This document shows positions 1 to 4,974 of a stretch of 8,584 nucleotides of DNA, piece by piece. A model generated the notes under the pieces. That model was not told the DNA's origin. It was given only the letters and a program-made list of their open reading frames with translations, and did no database searches. Origin of the DNA: Lysobacterales bacterium (lineage in GTDB: Bacteria; Pseudomonadota; Gammaproteobacteria; Xanthomonadales; SZUA-5); contig JANJUH010000344.1 in assembly GCA_024710675.1 (NCBI GenBank), forward strand, positions 1-8,584, written 5' to 3'. The stretch's first letter is position 1. The number at the start of each line of letters is the position of its first letter. Made by a program: the position numbers and the translations under genes.

Positions 1-171
1 GACGAGGACCACACCACGCCGCCGGCCGAGGCGCAGCGCATTGCCGATGGTGTGCGCGGCGCGCGCCTCGTCACCCTGCCACGCTGCGGGCATTCGAGTT
101 CGGTCGAGGCGGCCGGGGAGGTCAATCGGCTGCTCGGCGAGTTTTTCGCCACCGTCGATTCGGCTGCCTGA
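1..171 (+). CDS. alpha/beta-hydrolase fold protein, C-terminal end only (partial)
   Basis: The window opens inside this gene; 56 codons and a TGA stop remain. The fragment has the C-terminal pattern of alpha/beta hydrolases of the enol-lactonase/BphD/haloperoxidase type. An acidic DED followed by TTPP (residues 1-8 of the fragment) sits where the catalytic Asp loop normally lies. It is followed by an amphipathic helix, GARLVTLP, and then CGHSS, whose His31 would be the catalytic histidine. A final helix (VNRLLGEFF) closes the fold. The nucleophile elbow (GxSxG) lies outside the window, so the fragment cannot separate esterase, lactonase, thioesterase or peptidase activity. The next gene starts 1 nt after the stop, so the hydrolase is probably the first visible member of the downstream operon. 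It may act on the same metabolite. The fold assignment is fairly secure; the substrate is unknown. Confidence 0.8.
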   Translation, partial: DEDHTTPPAEAQRIADGVRGARLVTLPRCGHSSSVEAAGEVNRLLGEFFATVDSAA

Positions 172-172
172 C

Positions 173-1204
173 ATGGACCGCGGCGCTGGCTGCGAGCCGC
201 CACTGCTCGTGCTGGTGCGGGTCACGACCGCGTGCAACCTCGCTTGCGGATTCTGCGCCTACGATCGGCGCCTCCGGTTCGCGCGCGTCACGCTGGCGGA
301 GGCGGCGCTCGAGACCCTGTTCGATCTGCTCGCGAGCGAAGCGGCACGCCGCCACCGGATCGGCGAGGCACCGCCGCTGTTGAGCTGGATCGGTGGCGAA
401 CCGCTGCGCTGGCGGCCGTGGGCGACCTGGAGCCGACGAGCCCGCGCCGCCCGGATTCGCGTCAGCGCCACCAGCAACGGCACGACGCTGGCTGATCCGC
501 GCGTACGCGCCGCCGTGCTTGCCGAACTCGACGAACTGACGCTGAGCCTGGATGCTGAGGGCGCGCGCTTCGACGGGCTGCGCGGCTGGCCGGGGGGTGC
601 GGAGCGGCTGGAATCGTCGATCCGCGAGCTCGTGCGCGAGCGCGCTGCCGTCGGAAGCGGCCTGAAGCTGCGCGTCAACACGGTGCTGATGCGTTCGACG
701 ATCGCCGGCTACCCGGCGCTGGCGCGGCGGCTGGCGGGCCTGGGCGTCGACGAGCTGTGCTTCAACGCCCTCGGCGGGCGCGATCGCCCCGAGTTCCATG
801 TCGACGAGGCGCTGTTGCCGCGGCAACTCGAAGCGCTGGCGGCAGAAATGCCCAGGCTGCGCGAGGATCTGGCGATGCAGGACTGCCGCCTGATCGGCGG
901 GCAGTCCTACCTCGCGCGCCTGCTGCGCGCCGCGCACGGCACGCCGAGCCCGATAGCGGAATGCGAGCCGGGCACGCGCTTTCTCTTCGTCGACGAGCAC
1001 GGGCGGGTGGCGCCGTGTGCCTTCACTGGGGACGAGTACGGCATCCCGCTGTCCGCGATCGGTGCGTTGAGCGAGCTGCCGGCACGATTTCGCGAGGCCA
1101 GGCGGGCGCGCTGCGCGCCGGCATGTGCCGATTGCCCGAGTACCCAGGTCTTCGGCAAGTTCGCCGTAGACTCGACAGTGATGGCAGTCGCGGAGGCGAC
1201 ATGA
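173..1204 (+). CDS. radical SAM protein with SPASM-like C-terminal domain
   Basis: This 343-residue protein is a radical S-adenosylmethionine enzyme. The CX3CX2C motif that binds the SAM [4Fe-4S] cluster is CNLACGFC, with Cys21, Cys25 and Cys28. The SAM-binding GGEP motif is at residues 74-77, spaced as usual in the partial TIM barrel. The C-terminal part has Cys264 (CEPG), Cys282 (APC after a VDEHGRV stretch), Cys314, Cys318 and Cys321 (CX3CX2C). This is the layout of a SPASM or related auxiliary Fe-S domain, which is typical of enzymes that modify peptides or proteins. The ATG at 173 is chosen because it follows the hydrolase stop by 1 nt and puts the cluster motif about 20 residues from the N terminus. 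The reading frame is open upstream, but there it overlaps the hydrolase in another frame. No good ribosome binding site precedes it, so translation may be coupled. The stop overlaps the next start (ATGA). The substrate is unknown; no precursor peptide is seen nearby. Confidence 0.88.
   Translation: MDRGAGCEPPLLVLVRVTTACNLACGFCAYDRRLRFARVTLAEAALETLFDLLASEAARRHRIGEAPPLLSWIGGEPLRWRPWATWSRRARAARIRVSATSNGTTLADPRVRAAVLAELDELTLSLDAEGARFDGLRGWPGGAERLESSIRELVRERAAVGSGLKLRVNTVLMRSTIAGYPALARRLAGLGVDELCFNALGGRDRPEFHVDEALLPRQLEALAAEMPRLREDLAMQDCRLIGGQSYLARLLRAAHGTPSPIAECEPGTRFLFVDEHGRVAPCAFTGDEYGIPLSAIGALSELPARFREARRARCAPACADCPSTQVFGKFAVDSTVMAVAEAT
1192..1196 (+). promoter_or_regulatory. ribosome binding site for the 194-residue protein
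   Basis: GGAGG lies 4 nt before the ATG at 1201, inside the last codons of the radical SAM gene. It decides the start of the next gene against the reading frame that stays open further upstream. Confidence 0.7.
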
Positions 1205-1785
1205 GTGAGCCCGGCCCCCCGCTCGAACAACTGACCCGGCGCCTCGCCGAGACGCCGACGCCCTTCCTGGCCGAGCCGCGTTTCGGCAGCCAGGGCGGTC
1301 AGGTGCACGTCGACGCGCTGGTGGCGGACCTGCTGCGCCTGCACGGCCTGACTGTCGAACCGGCTGCGCTATCGGTGTTCGGTGGTGGCAAAGCCGCCTC
1401 CGAGCGCAATCCGCGCATGCTCGCCCAGGTCCTGTGCTGGCTGCTCGCCGATCCAGCCCTGCTCGGCCGCTATCGTGCCGAGGCGCTGCTCGATCTGCTC
1501 GATGGGCAAGCCCGCGCCCTGGCTGCGCACGCTGCGGCGCGGTCTTTCGTCGAGGACGGCGAGCGTCGCGAGGAGCTGGTGCGGCTCTCGCTGCGCGCGG
1601 CGGGCCTGCGCCCGGCCGGCGAGAGCGCGGCCGTCGCCGAGGACCGCTGGCTGTCGGTGAGCACGGCCGAGCGCGTGCGCATCGCCGCGGCCAGTCGTGC
1701 CGCCGAGGAGCGCGCGCGCCAGATTCGTGAGGCGCTGGCGCGCAAGGCCGCGGAGGAATCGGCGGACAAGTGGGGCCGTGAGTGA
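1201..1785 (+). CDS. conserved-looking protein of unknown function between the radical SAM and adenylating genes
   Basis: I do not recognise this 194-residue protein as a named family. The start at 1201 is supported by GGAGG and by the ATGA overlap with the radical SAM stop. No signal peptide or membrane segment is visible, so it should be cytoplasmic. Residues 1-60 are mixed, with a FGSQGGQVHVDALV stretch that could form a small strand-helix unit. Residues 75-120 are strongly helical and rich in Ala/Leu (CWLLADP, ALLDLL). A charged segment follows (VEDGERREEL). The last 50 residues form one long Arg/Ala/Glu-rich helix, perhaps a coiled coil, ending DKWGRE. There is one cysteine (in VLCWLL), so it is not an obvious Fe-S protein. 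It lies between an rSAM enzyme and an adenylate-forming enzyme with 4-nt overlaps on both sides, which suggests a stoichiometric partner, scaffold, substrate-presenting protein or substrate. That role is inferred from position only. Confidence 0.82.
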   Translation: MSEPGPPLEQLTRRLAETPTPFLAEPRFGSQGGQVHVDALVADLLRLHGLTVEPAALSVFGGGKAASERNPRMLAQVLCWLLADPALLGRYRAEALLDLLDGQARALAAHAAARSFVEDGERREELVRLSLRAAGLRPAGESAAVAEDRWLSVSTAERVRIAAASRAAEERARQIREALARKAAEESADKWGRE

Positions 1786-3146
1786 ATGGGCTGGACGCGG
1801 AGCCGGACGATGCCGAGCGTTATCCGGGACTCGATGAGCCCGGGCGGCTGCTGCTGGAGTGGATGCGCGAGCACCCGCATGCCCCGATCTTCCGCAACCG
1901 CAGCGGCCATCGCCTGCAGGCTGTCGATCTCCTCGCGCTGAAGGACTTCGAGGCCGAGGTCCGCGCGGCCACGGTCGATCCGCGCGGCGAGCCGATGCCA
2001 GCGTGGCTGGCAGATTTCCTGACGCAGGCGATGACCCGGGTGCCGCATTACCGCGGCTACGGTTCGCTGCCGAGGCGGCTTGCCGACCTCCCGACCACCG
2101 CGCGTGCGGACCTGGCGCGGGATATCGCGCGCTTCGTCCCCGACGATGTCGACGCCGGGCGGCTGATCAATTTCCGCACCACCGGCACCACCGGCGAGCC
2201 GCTGCTGGTCGCCTCGCATCCGCAGGTGGCCGGTCGCTACCTCAGCTTCCACCGGCGCGCGCTCAGGCGTTTCGGCATCGAGTTGCGATCGGGGGCTGGC
2301 GAGGTGGGTGTGGTGCTGCTCGGCTGGCAGCGCCAATGTTTCACCTATACCTCGCTCTCGCCGCAGCAGGGCGGCGCCGGGCTGGCCAAGATCAATCTGC
2401 ACCCGGACGACTGGCGCGATCCGGCCGATCGCGCGGCCTATCTGGACGCGCTGGCGCCCGAGGTGCTGAGCGGCGATCCGCTGTCCTTCGCGGCGCTGCT
2501 GGAGCTCGACTTTGCCCATCGTCCGCGCGCCCTGATGAACACCTCGATGGCGCTGCTGCCGGGCCTGCGTGTGCGCCTGGAGCAGCGCTTCGGCTGCCCG
2601 GTGGTCGACATCCACTCGATGAACGAGGCCGGGCCGATCTCTTTCTTCGATCCCGCGCTCGATGCCCACGTGCTGCTGCAGCACCGGATGGTCGTCGAGA
2701 TCGTCGATCACGAGGGCTTGCCGGTGCCGGATGGCGAGCGGGGCGAGATCACCCTGACCGGTGGCTTCAATTTCTGCCTGCCGCTCGTGCGCTATCGCAC
2801 CGGTGATTTCGCGGCACTGGAACGACGTGGCGGGGAGTGGGTGCTGACGGGCTTCGAGGGCCGCGCACCGGTGCGCTTCCGGACGCTGGCGGGGCAATGG
2901 ATCAACAACATCGACGTGACCCACGCGCTGAAACCCTTTGCGCTGGCGCAGTACGCCTTGCGCCAGCACGCCGATGCGAGCTTTTCCTTCACCGGGACCG
3001 GGCTGCCGCCTGGCGATCGGCCGGCGGTGCTGGCGGCACTGCAAGCGCTGCTGGGGCCGGGTGCGCCCATCGCGGCAGACTGGCCCGAGCGCGGCGAGGG
3101 CAAGCTGGTGCAGTACCGCTCGGAGTTGCCCGGGGCGATGGGGTAG
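1782..3146 (+). CDS. PaaK/CapK-like adenylate-forming enzyme (AMP-dependent carboxylate activation)
   Basis: This 454-residue protein belongs to the ANL superfamily, in the branch of phenylacetate-CoA ligase, F390 synthetase-like and CapK-like enzymes. The phosphate-binding loop is TTGTTGEP (residues 133-140). The A5-type motif is SMNEAG (279-284), with Glu282 where the family has its conserved Glu. YRTGD (338-342) is the A7-type ribose-binding motif. A GFEGR...WINNIDV stretch follows, where the hinge to the small C-terminal domain lies. Lys441 in GEGKLVQYR fits the A10 catalytic lysine. The length is close to that of PaaK. It should activate a carboxylic acid as acyl-AMP, then pass it to CoA, an amine or another acceptor. 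The start is GTG at 1782, overlapping the previous stop as GTGA; the nearby ATG at 1786 is out of frame. No carrier-protein gene is adjacent. Substrate and acceptor are unknown. Confidence 0.87.
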   Translation: MNGLDAEPDDAERYPGLDEPGRLLLEWMREHPHAPIFRNRSGHRLQAVDLLALKDFEAEVRAATVDPRGEPMPAWLADFLTQAMTRVPHYRGYGSLPRRLADLPTTARADLARDIARFVPDDVDAGRLINFRTTGTTGEPLLVASHPQVAGRYLSFHRRALRRFGIELRSGAGEVGVVLLGWQRQCFTYTSLSPQQGGAGLAKINLHPDDWRDPADRAAYLDALAPEVLSGDPLSFAALLELDFAHRPRALMNTSMALLPGLRVRLEQRFGCPVVDIHSMNEAGPISFFDPALDAHVLLQHRMVVEIVDHEGLPVPDGERGEITLTGGFNFCLPLVRYRTGDFAALERRGGEWVLTGFEGRAPVRFRTLAGQWINNIDVTHALKPFALAQYALRQHADASFSFTGTGLPPGDRPAVLAALQALLGPGAPIAADWPERGEGKLVQYRSELPGAMG

Positions 3147-3157
3147 GGCGGACGCCT

Positions 3158-3201
3158 TGTGGGTCCGGATTCATCCGCTGTGGGTCCGGATTCATCCGGA
3201 C
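3158..3201. repeat. tandem REP-like hairpin repeat between convergent genes
   Basis: A 20-bp unit, tgtgggtccggattcatccg, occurs twice without mismatch (3158-3177 and 3179-3198), with a 21-bp period. The second copy continues into a perfect 7-bp inverted repeat, gtccgga (3184-3190) / tccggac (3195-3201), with a TTCA loop. The first copy keeps only a 4-bp stem (cgga/tccg) around the same TTCA. The layout of a TGTGGG lead followed by a GC stem with a TTCA loop matches the abundant Xanthomonadaceae/Pseudomonas REP elements with a gcggcttcagccgc core. I therefore read it as a diverged REP pair. It lies 11 nt after the adenylating enzyme stop and 48 nt before the arsR stop, so it may also protect or end transcripts from both sides. 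There is no T-run, so it is not a classical terminator. Confidence 0.75.
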
Positions 3202-3248
3202 GCTCCTCCAACACCGGCCCGCATGTCCCGCTTGCCCGGGACCGCGCC

Positions 3249-3581
3249 TCAACCGCGCCCCTTGCGCACCGTCTTCGGTGCGCAATAGATGCCATGCAGC
3301 GCCGCCAGCACGGTTTCCACCGCCGGGCTGGCGACCCGGTAGTAGATCGTCTGCGCCTCGCGCCGCGTCGCCACGAGGCCATCCTCGCGGAGCACGGCCA
3401 GGTGTTGCGACAGCGCCGACTGGCTCAGTTCCAGTTCGGCATTGAGCTCGCCCACCGAGCGCTCGCCTTCGAGTAGGTGGCAGAGCACCAGCAGGCGGTG
3501 CTCGTTGGCCATGGCCTTGAGCAGGCGCGAGGCGGCTCCGGCGTTCTCGCGCATGGCTTCGAGGTCGGCGGCAGCGGTCAT
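3249..3581 (-). CDS. ArsR-family transcriptional repressor, BigR/SqrR-type reactive-sulfur sensor
   Basis: This 110-residue winged-helix repressor has the typical ArsR size. The recognition helix is LSQSALSQHLAVLR (residues 52-65), followed by the wing REAQTIYYRV (74-83). It lacks the ELCVCDL metal-binding motif of ArsR/SmtB metal sensors. Cys34 (in LLVLCHLL, helix 2) and Cys100 (in GIYC, last helix) are 66 residues apart. That is the same separation as the redox pair in Xylella BigR (Cys42/Cys108) and Rhodobacter SqrR (Cys41/Cys107), which form a disulfide or polysulfide bridge and release DNA. The divergent neighbour encodes a YgaP-type membrane protein, as in known BigR regulons. An AGGAG site precedes the start by 7 nt. 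It probably represses itself and the divergent pump operon through the palindromes at 3611-3627 and 3675-3690. The family is secure; the inducer is inferred from the cysteine pair and context. Confidence 0.92.
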   Translation of the reverse strand: MTAAADLEAMRENAGAASRLLKAMANEHRLLVLCHLLEGERSVGELNAELELSQSALSQHLAVLREDGLVATRREAQTIYYRVASPAVETVLAALHGIYCAPKTVRKGRG

Positions 3582-3588
3582 GCGGGGG

Positions 3589-3593
3589 CTCCT
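3589..3593 (-). promoter_or_regulatory. ribosome binding site of the arsR-family gene
   Basis: AGGAG on the minus strand lies 7 nt before the ATG at 3581 and confirms that start. Confidence 0.7.
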
Positions 3594-3610
3594 GTATCTG
3601 ATTTGGCTAC

Positions 3611-3627
3611 ATTAGCACAATGCGAAT
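3611..3627. promoter_or_regulatory. predicted operator 1 (arsR-proximal), imperfect palindrome
   Basis: ATTAGC (3611-3616) and GCGAAT (3622-3627) form an inverted repeat with 5 of 6 pairs matched around a 5-nt centre. The site lies in an AT-rich island within GC-rich DNA. It shares the 10-bp direct repeat gctacattag (3606-3615) with operator 2 (3670-3679). On the minus strand it contains TGC-TAATGT, a plausible extended -10 element for the arsR gene, so binding here would give autorepression. AT-rich half-sites of this kind fit those reported for BigR/SqrR proteins. No binding evidence is available from sequence alone. Confidence 0.6.
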
Positions 3628-3649
3628 TAAACAAGAGCGAAACGGGAGC

Positions 3650-3677
3650 TTGCGAGAACATCGGCGTGTGCTACATT
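3650..3677 (+). promoter_or_regulatory. predicted sigma-70 promoter of the DUF2892-adaptor-RND operon
   Basis: TTGCGA (3650-3655, 4 of 6 to the -35 consensus) and TACATT (3672-3677, 4 of 6 to the -10 consensus) are separated by 16 nt. Transcription would start near 3684, giving a leader of about 20 nt that carries the AAGGAG site. The -10 element overlaps the left arm of operator 2, so repressor binding would block polymerase. The match is moderate, but the position relative to operator and gene is right. Confidence 0.5.
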
Positions 3678-3690
3678 AGAGACACCTAAT
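3675..3690. promoter_or_regulatory. predicted operator 2 (pump-proximal), perfect palindrome ATTAG-N6-CTAAT
   Basis: ATTAG (3675-3679) and CTAAT (3686-3690) are perfect inverted arms around 6 nt. Read as ATTA-N8-TAAT, the spacing equals that of the ATTC-N8-GAAT motif I recall for SqrR. The palindrome covers the predicted -10 element and start point and ends just before the ribosome binding site. It is the best candidate for the main operator of the BigR/SqrR-type repressor encoded divergently at 3249-3581. Its centre is about 63.5 bp from that of operator 1, close to six helical turns. Confidence 0.65.
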
Positions 3691-3691
3691 C

Positions 3692-3697
3692 AAGGAG
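3692..3697 (+). promoter_or_regulatory. strong ribosome binding site of the DUF2892 gene
   Basis: AAGGAG lies 6 nt before the ATG at 3704. It is the only clear ribosome binding site of the pump operon; the two downstream genes have none as good and probably rely on coupling. Confidence 0.75.
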
Positions 3698-3703
3698 ATC
3701 GCC

Positions 3704-3907
3704 ATGAACGTCGACCGTTTCGTCTTCGCCTTTGCCGGTGCGATGGTGCTGGTGAGCATCCTGCTGGCGCACTTCTTCTCGCCGTGGTGGTTGCTGTTGA
3801 CGGCCTTTGTCGGCCTGAACCTGTTCCAGGCGGCCTTTACCGGCTTCTGCCCGCTGGCCATCATCCTGAAGAAGGCCGGCGTCCCGACCGGCCAGGCCTT
3901 CCGTTGA
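3704..3907 (+). CDS. small inner-membrane protein, YgaP-type transmembrane domain (DUF2892)
   Basis: The 67-residue product begins MNVDR, a typical N terminus for this family. It has two hydrophobic segments at about residues 6-22 and 28-46, split by a short HFFSPWW turn, then the conserved TGFCPL signature with Cys49. This is the membrane domain found C-terminal to rhodanese in YgaP and also as free-standing proteins. Such proteins are often encoded beside BigR-type regulators and sulfide-detoxification genes. Here no rhodanese, persulfide dioxygenase or sulfide:quinone oxidoreductase is attached or adjacent. It is the first gene after the predicted operator-controlled promoter and has the best ribosome binding site. 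The biochemical role of the domain alone is not established. A link to reactive-sulfur handling is inferred from the Cys49 motif and the neighbouring regulator. Confidence 0.9.
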   Translation: MNVDRFVFAFAGAMVLVSILLAHFFSPWWLLLTAFVGLNLFQAAFTGFCPLAIILKKAGVPTGQAFR

Positions 3908-3909
3908 CC

Positions 3910-4974
3910 ATGCGCCTTCCCGCCCTCCTGCTGACCACTGCCCTCCTCGCTGCCTGCGGCGGCGGGGATCCCGGTTCCCGCACGCCGCCGGCGTTGCCGG
4001 AGCTGGCCACGCTCACCGTCAAGCCCGAACCGGCCACGCGCGAGCGCGTCTGGGACGGCGTTGTCGAGGCAGTCAACCAGGCGACGCTGTCGGCGCAGAC
4101 CGGCGGGCGGGTCATCGAGCTGCCCTATGACGTCGACGACTTCGTGCCGGCCGGGGCGGTGGTGGTGCGTTTCACCGACGTCGAGCAGCAGGCGGCGCGG
4201 CGGCAGGCGGAAGCGGGCTTGCGTGCCGCCGAGGCCGCACTGCGAGAGGCCGAAGCCGATTACACGCGCATTGCCGAGATCTACGAGCGCCGGCTGGTGG
4301 CCAAGGCCCAGCTAGACCAGGCCACGGCCCGTCGCGACAGCGCCCGTGCTGCACTCGAGGCTGCCCGCGCCGGTGCGCGCAGCGCCGGCGAGCAAGTCGA
4401 CTACACGGTCATCCGCTCGCCCTATTCGGGCATCGTCACCGCCCGCCACGTGCAGGTCGGCGAGACCGTGCGTCCCGGCCAGCCGCTGATCTCGGGACTG
4501 TCGCTGGGCGCGCTCAGGATCCAGGTCGACGTGCCGCAGAGCGATGTGGACGTGATCCGCGAGCGCCTGCGCGCCGCCGTGCTCCTCGATGGCGAGGGTG
4601 GCCGCGTCGAGGCGCGCGAGGTCGTGGTCTTTCCCTATGCCGATCCTGCCACCCACACCTTCAAGGTGCGCGTGGAGCTGCCCGAGGCCGAGACCGGACT
4701 GCACCCCGGCATGATCGTCAAGGTCGCTTTCGATGTCGGCGAAGCCGAACGCCTGCTGCTGCCGGTGAGCGCCCTGGTGCGCCGCAGCGAAGTGGCGGCG
4801 GCGTATGTGCACACCGGGGAGGCGCTGGTGTTGCGGCAGTTGCGCCTCGGCCATCGCTATGGCGATCGCGTCGAGGTGCTGGCGGGTCTGGCTGCAGGCG
4901 AGCGCGTGGCAACCGACCCGGTGGCCGCGCGTGCCGCTCTCGTCGCCGCCCGCGGGGCCGCCGGCAATGACTGA
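3910..4974 (+). CDS. RND efflux periplasmic adaptor (membrane fusion protein), lipoprotein
   Basis: This 354-residue protein is the HlyD/AcrA-type adaptor that joins an RND permease to an outer-membrane channel. It starts with a lipoprotein signal peptide, MRLPALLLTTALLAAC, with lipobox LAAC and Cys16 as the acylation site. Then come the first half of a lipoyl-like domain (about residues 57-90, with TGGRVIELP and VVVRF) and an alanine/glutamate-rich alpha-helical hairpin (about 91-165). The second lipoyl half follows (from IRSPYSG at about 168 to GETVRPGQPL), then the beta-barrel and membrane-proximal domains (LHPGMIVKV, LLPVSAL). The ATG at 3910 is preferred: it is 2 nt after the DUF2892 stop, and the signal peptide begins exactly there. 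The open frame further upstream overlaps DUF2892 and has no signal sequence. No clear ribosome binding site is present, so re-initiation is likely. The stop overlaps the permease start by 8 nt. Export substrate is unknown. Confidence 0.93.
   Translation: MRLPALLLTTALLAACGGGDPGSRTPPALPELATLTVKPEPATRERVWDGVVEAVNQATLSAQTGGRVIELPYDVDDFVPAGAVVVRFTDVEQQAARRQAEAGLRAAEAALREAEADYTRIAEIYERRLVAKAQLDQATARRDSARAALEAARAGARSAGEQVDYTVIRSPYSGIVTARHVQVGETVRPGQPLISGLSLGALRIQVDVPQSDVDVIRERLRAAVLLDGEGGRVEAREVVVFPYADPATHTFKVRVELPEAETGLHPGMIVKVAFDVGEAERLLLPVSALVRRSEVAAAYVHTGEALVLRQLRLGHRYGDRVEVLAGLAAGERVATDPVAARAALVAARGAAGND

Noticed and set aside
41..172. N-terminal extension of the radical SAM frame
   Set aside because: The extra 44 residues overlap the hydrolase C terminus in another frame and look like low-complexity Arg/Ser sequence. 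The ATG at 173 gives the usual distance to the cluster motif.
1786..1788. ATG as alternative start of the adenylate-forming enzyme
   Set aside because: It is out of frame with the enzyme; the GTG at 1782 is in frame and overlaps the preceding stop.
1470..3044. 524-codon antisense open frame across the unknown and adenylating genes
   Set aside because: Composition is again a GC shadow (Arg/Gln/His-rich, no motif). The plus strand carries clear ANL motifs over the same bases.
3147..3248. Possible small peptide or RiPP precursor gene after the adenylating enzyme
   Set aside because: Short frames run through here, but none has a ribosome binding site with a fitting start, and the repeat pair explains most of the sequence.
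3249..3581. Arsenic or metal sensor identity for the ArsR-family regulator
   Set aside because: The metal-binding ELCVCDL-type motif is absent, no arsenic gene is near, and the cysteine spacing matches the BigR/SqrR group.
3784..3909. N-terminal extension of the adaptor frame upstream of 3910
   Set aside because: It overlaps the DUF2892 gene and would bury the lipoprotein signal peptide that begins exactly at 3910.
4805..4966. N-terminal extension of the permease frame upstream of 4967
   Set aside because: It lies inside the adaptor coding region. RND permeases start with a short cytoplasmic segment, as given by the ATG at 4967.
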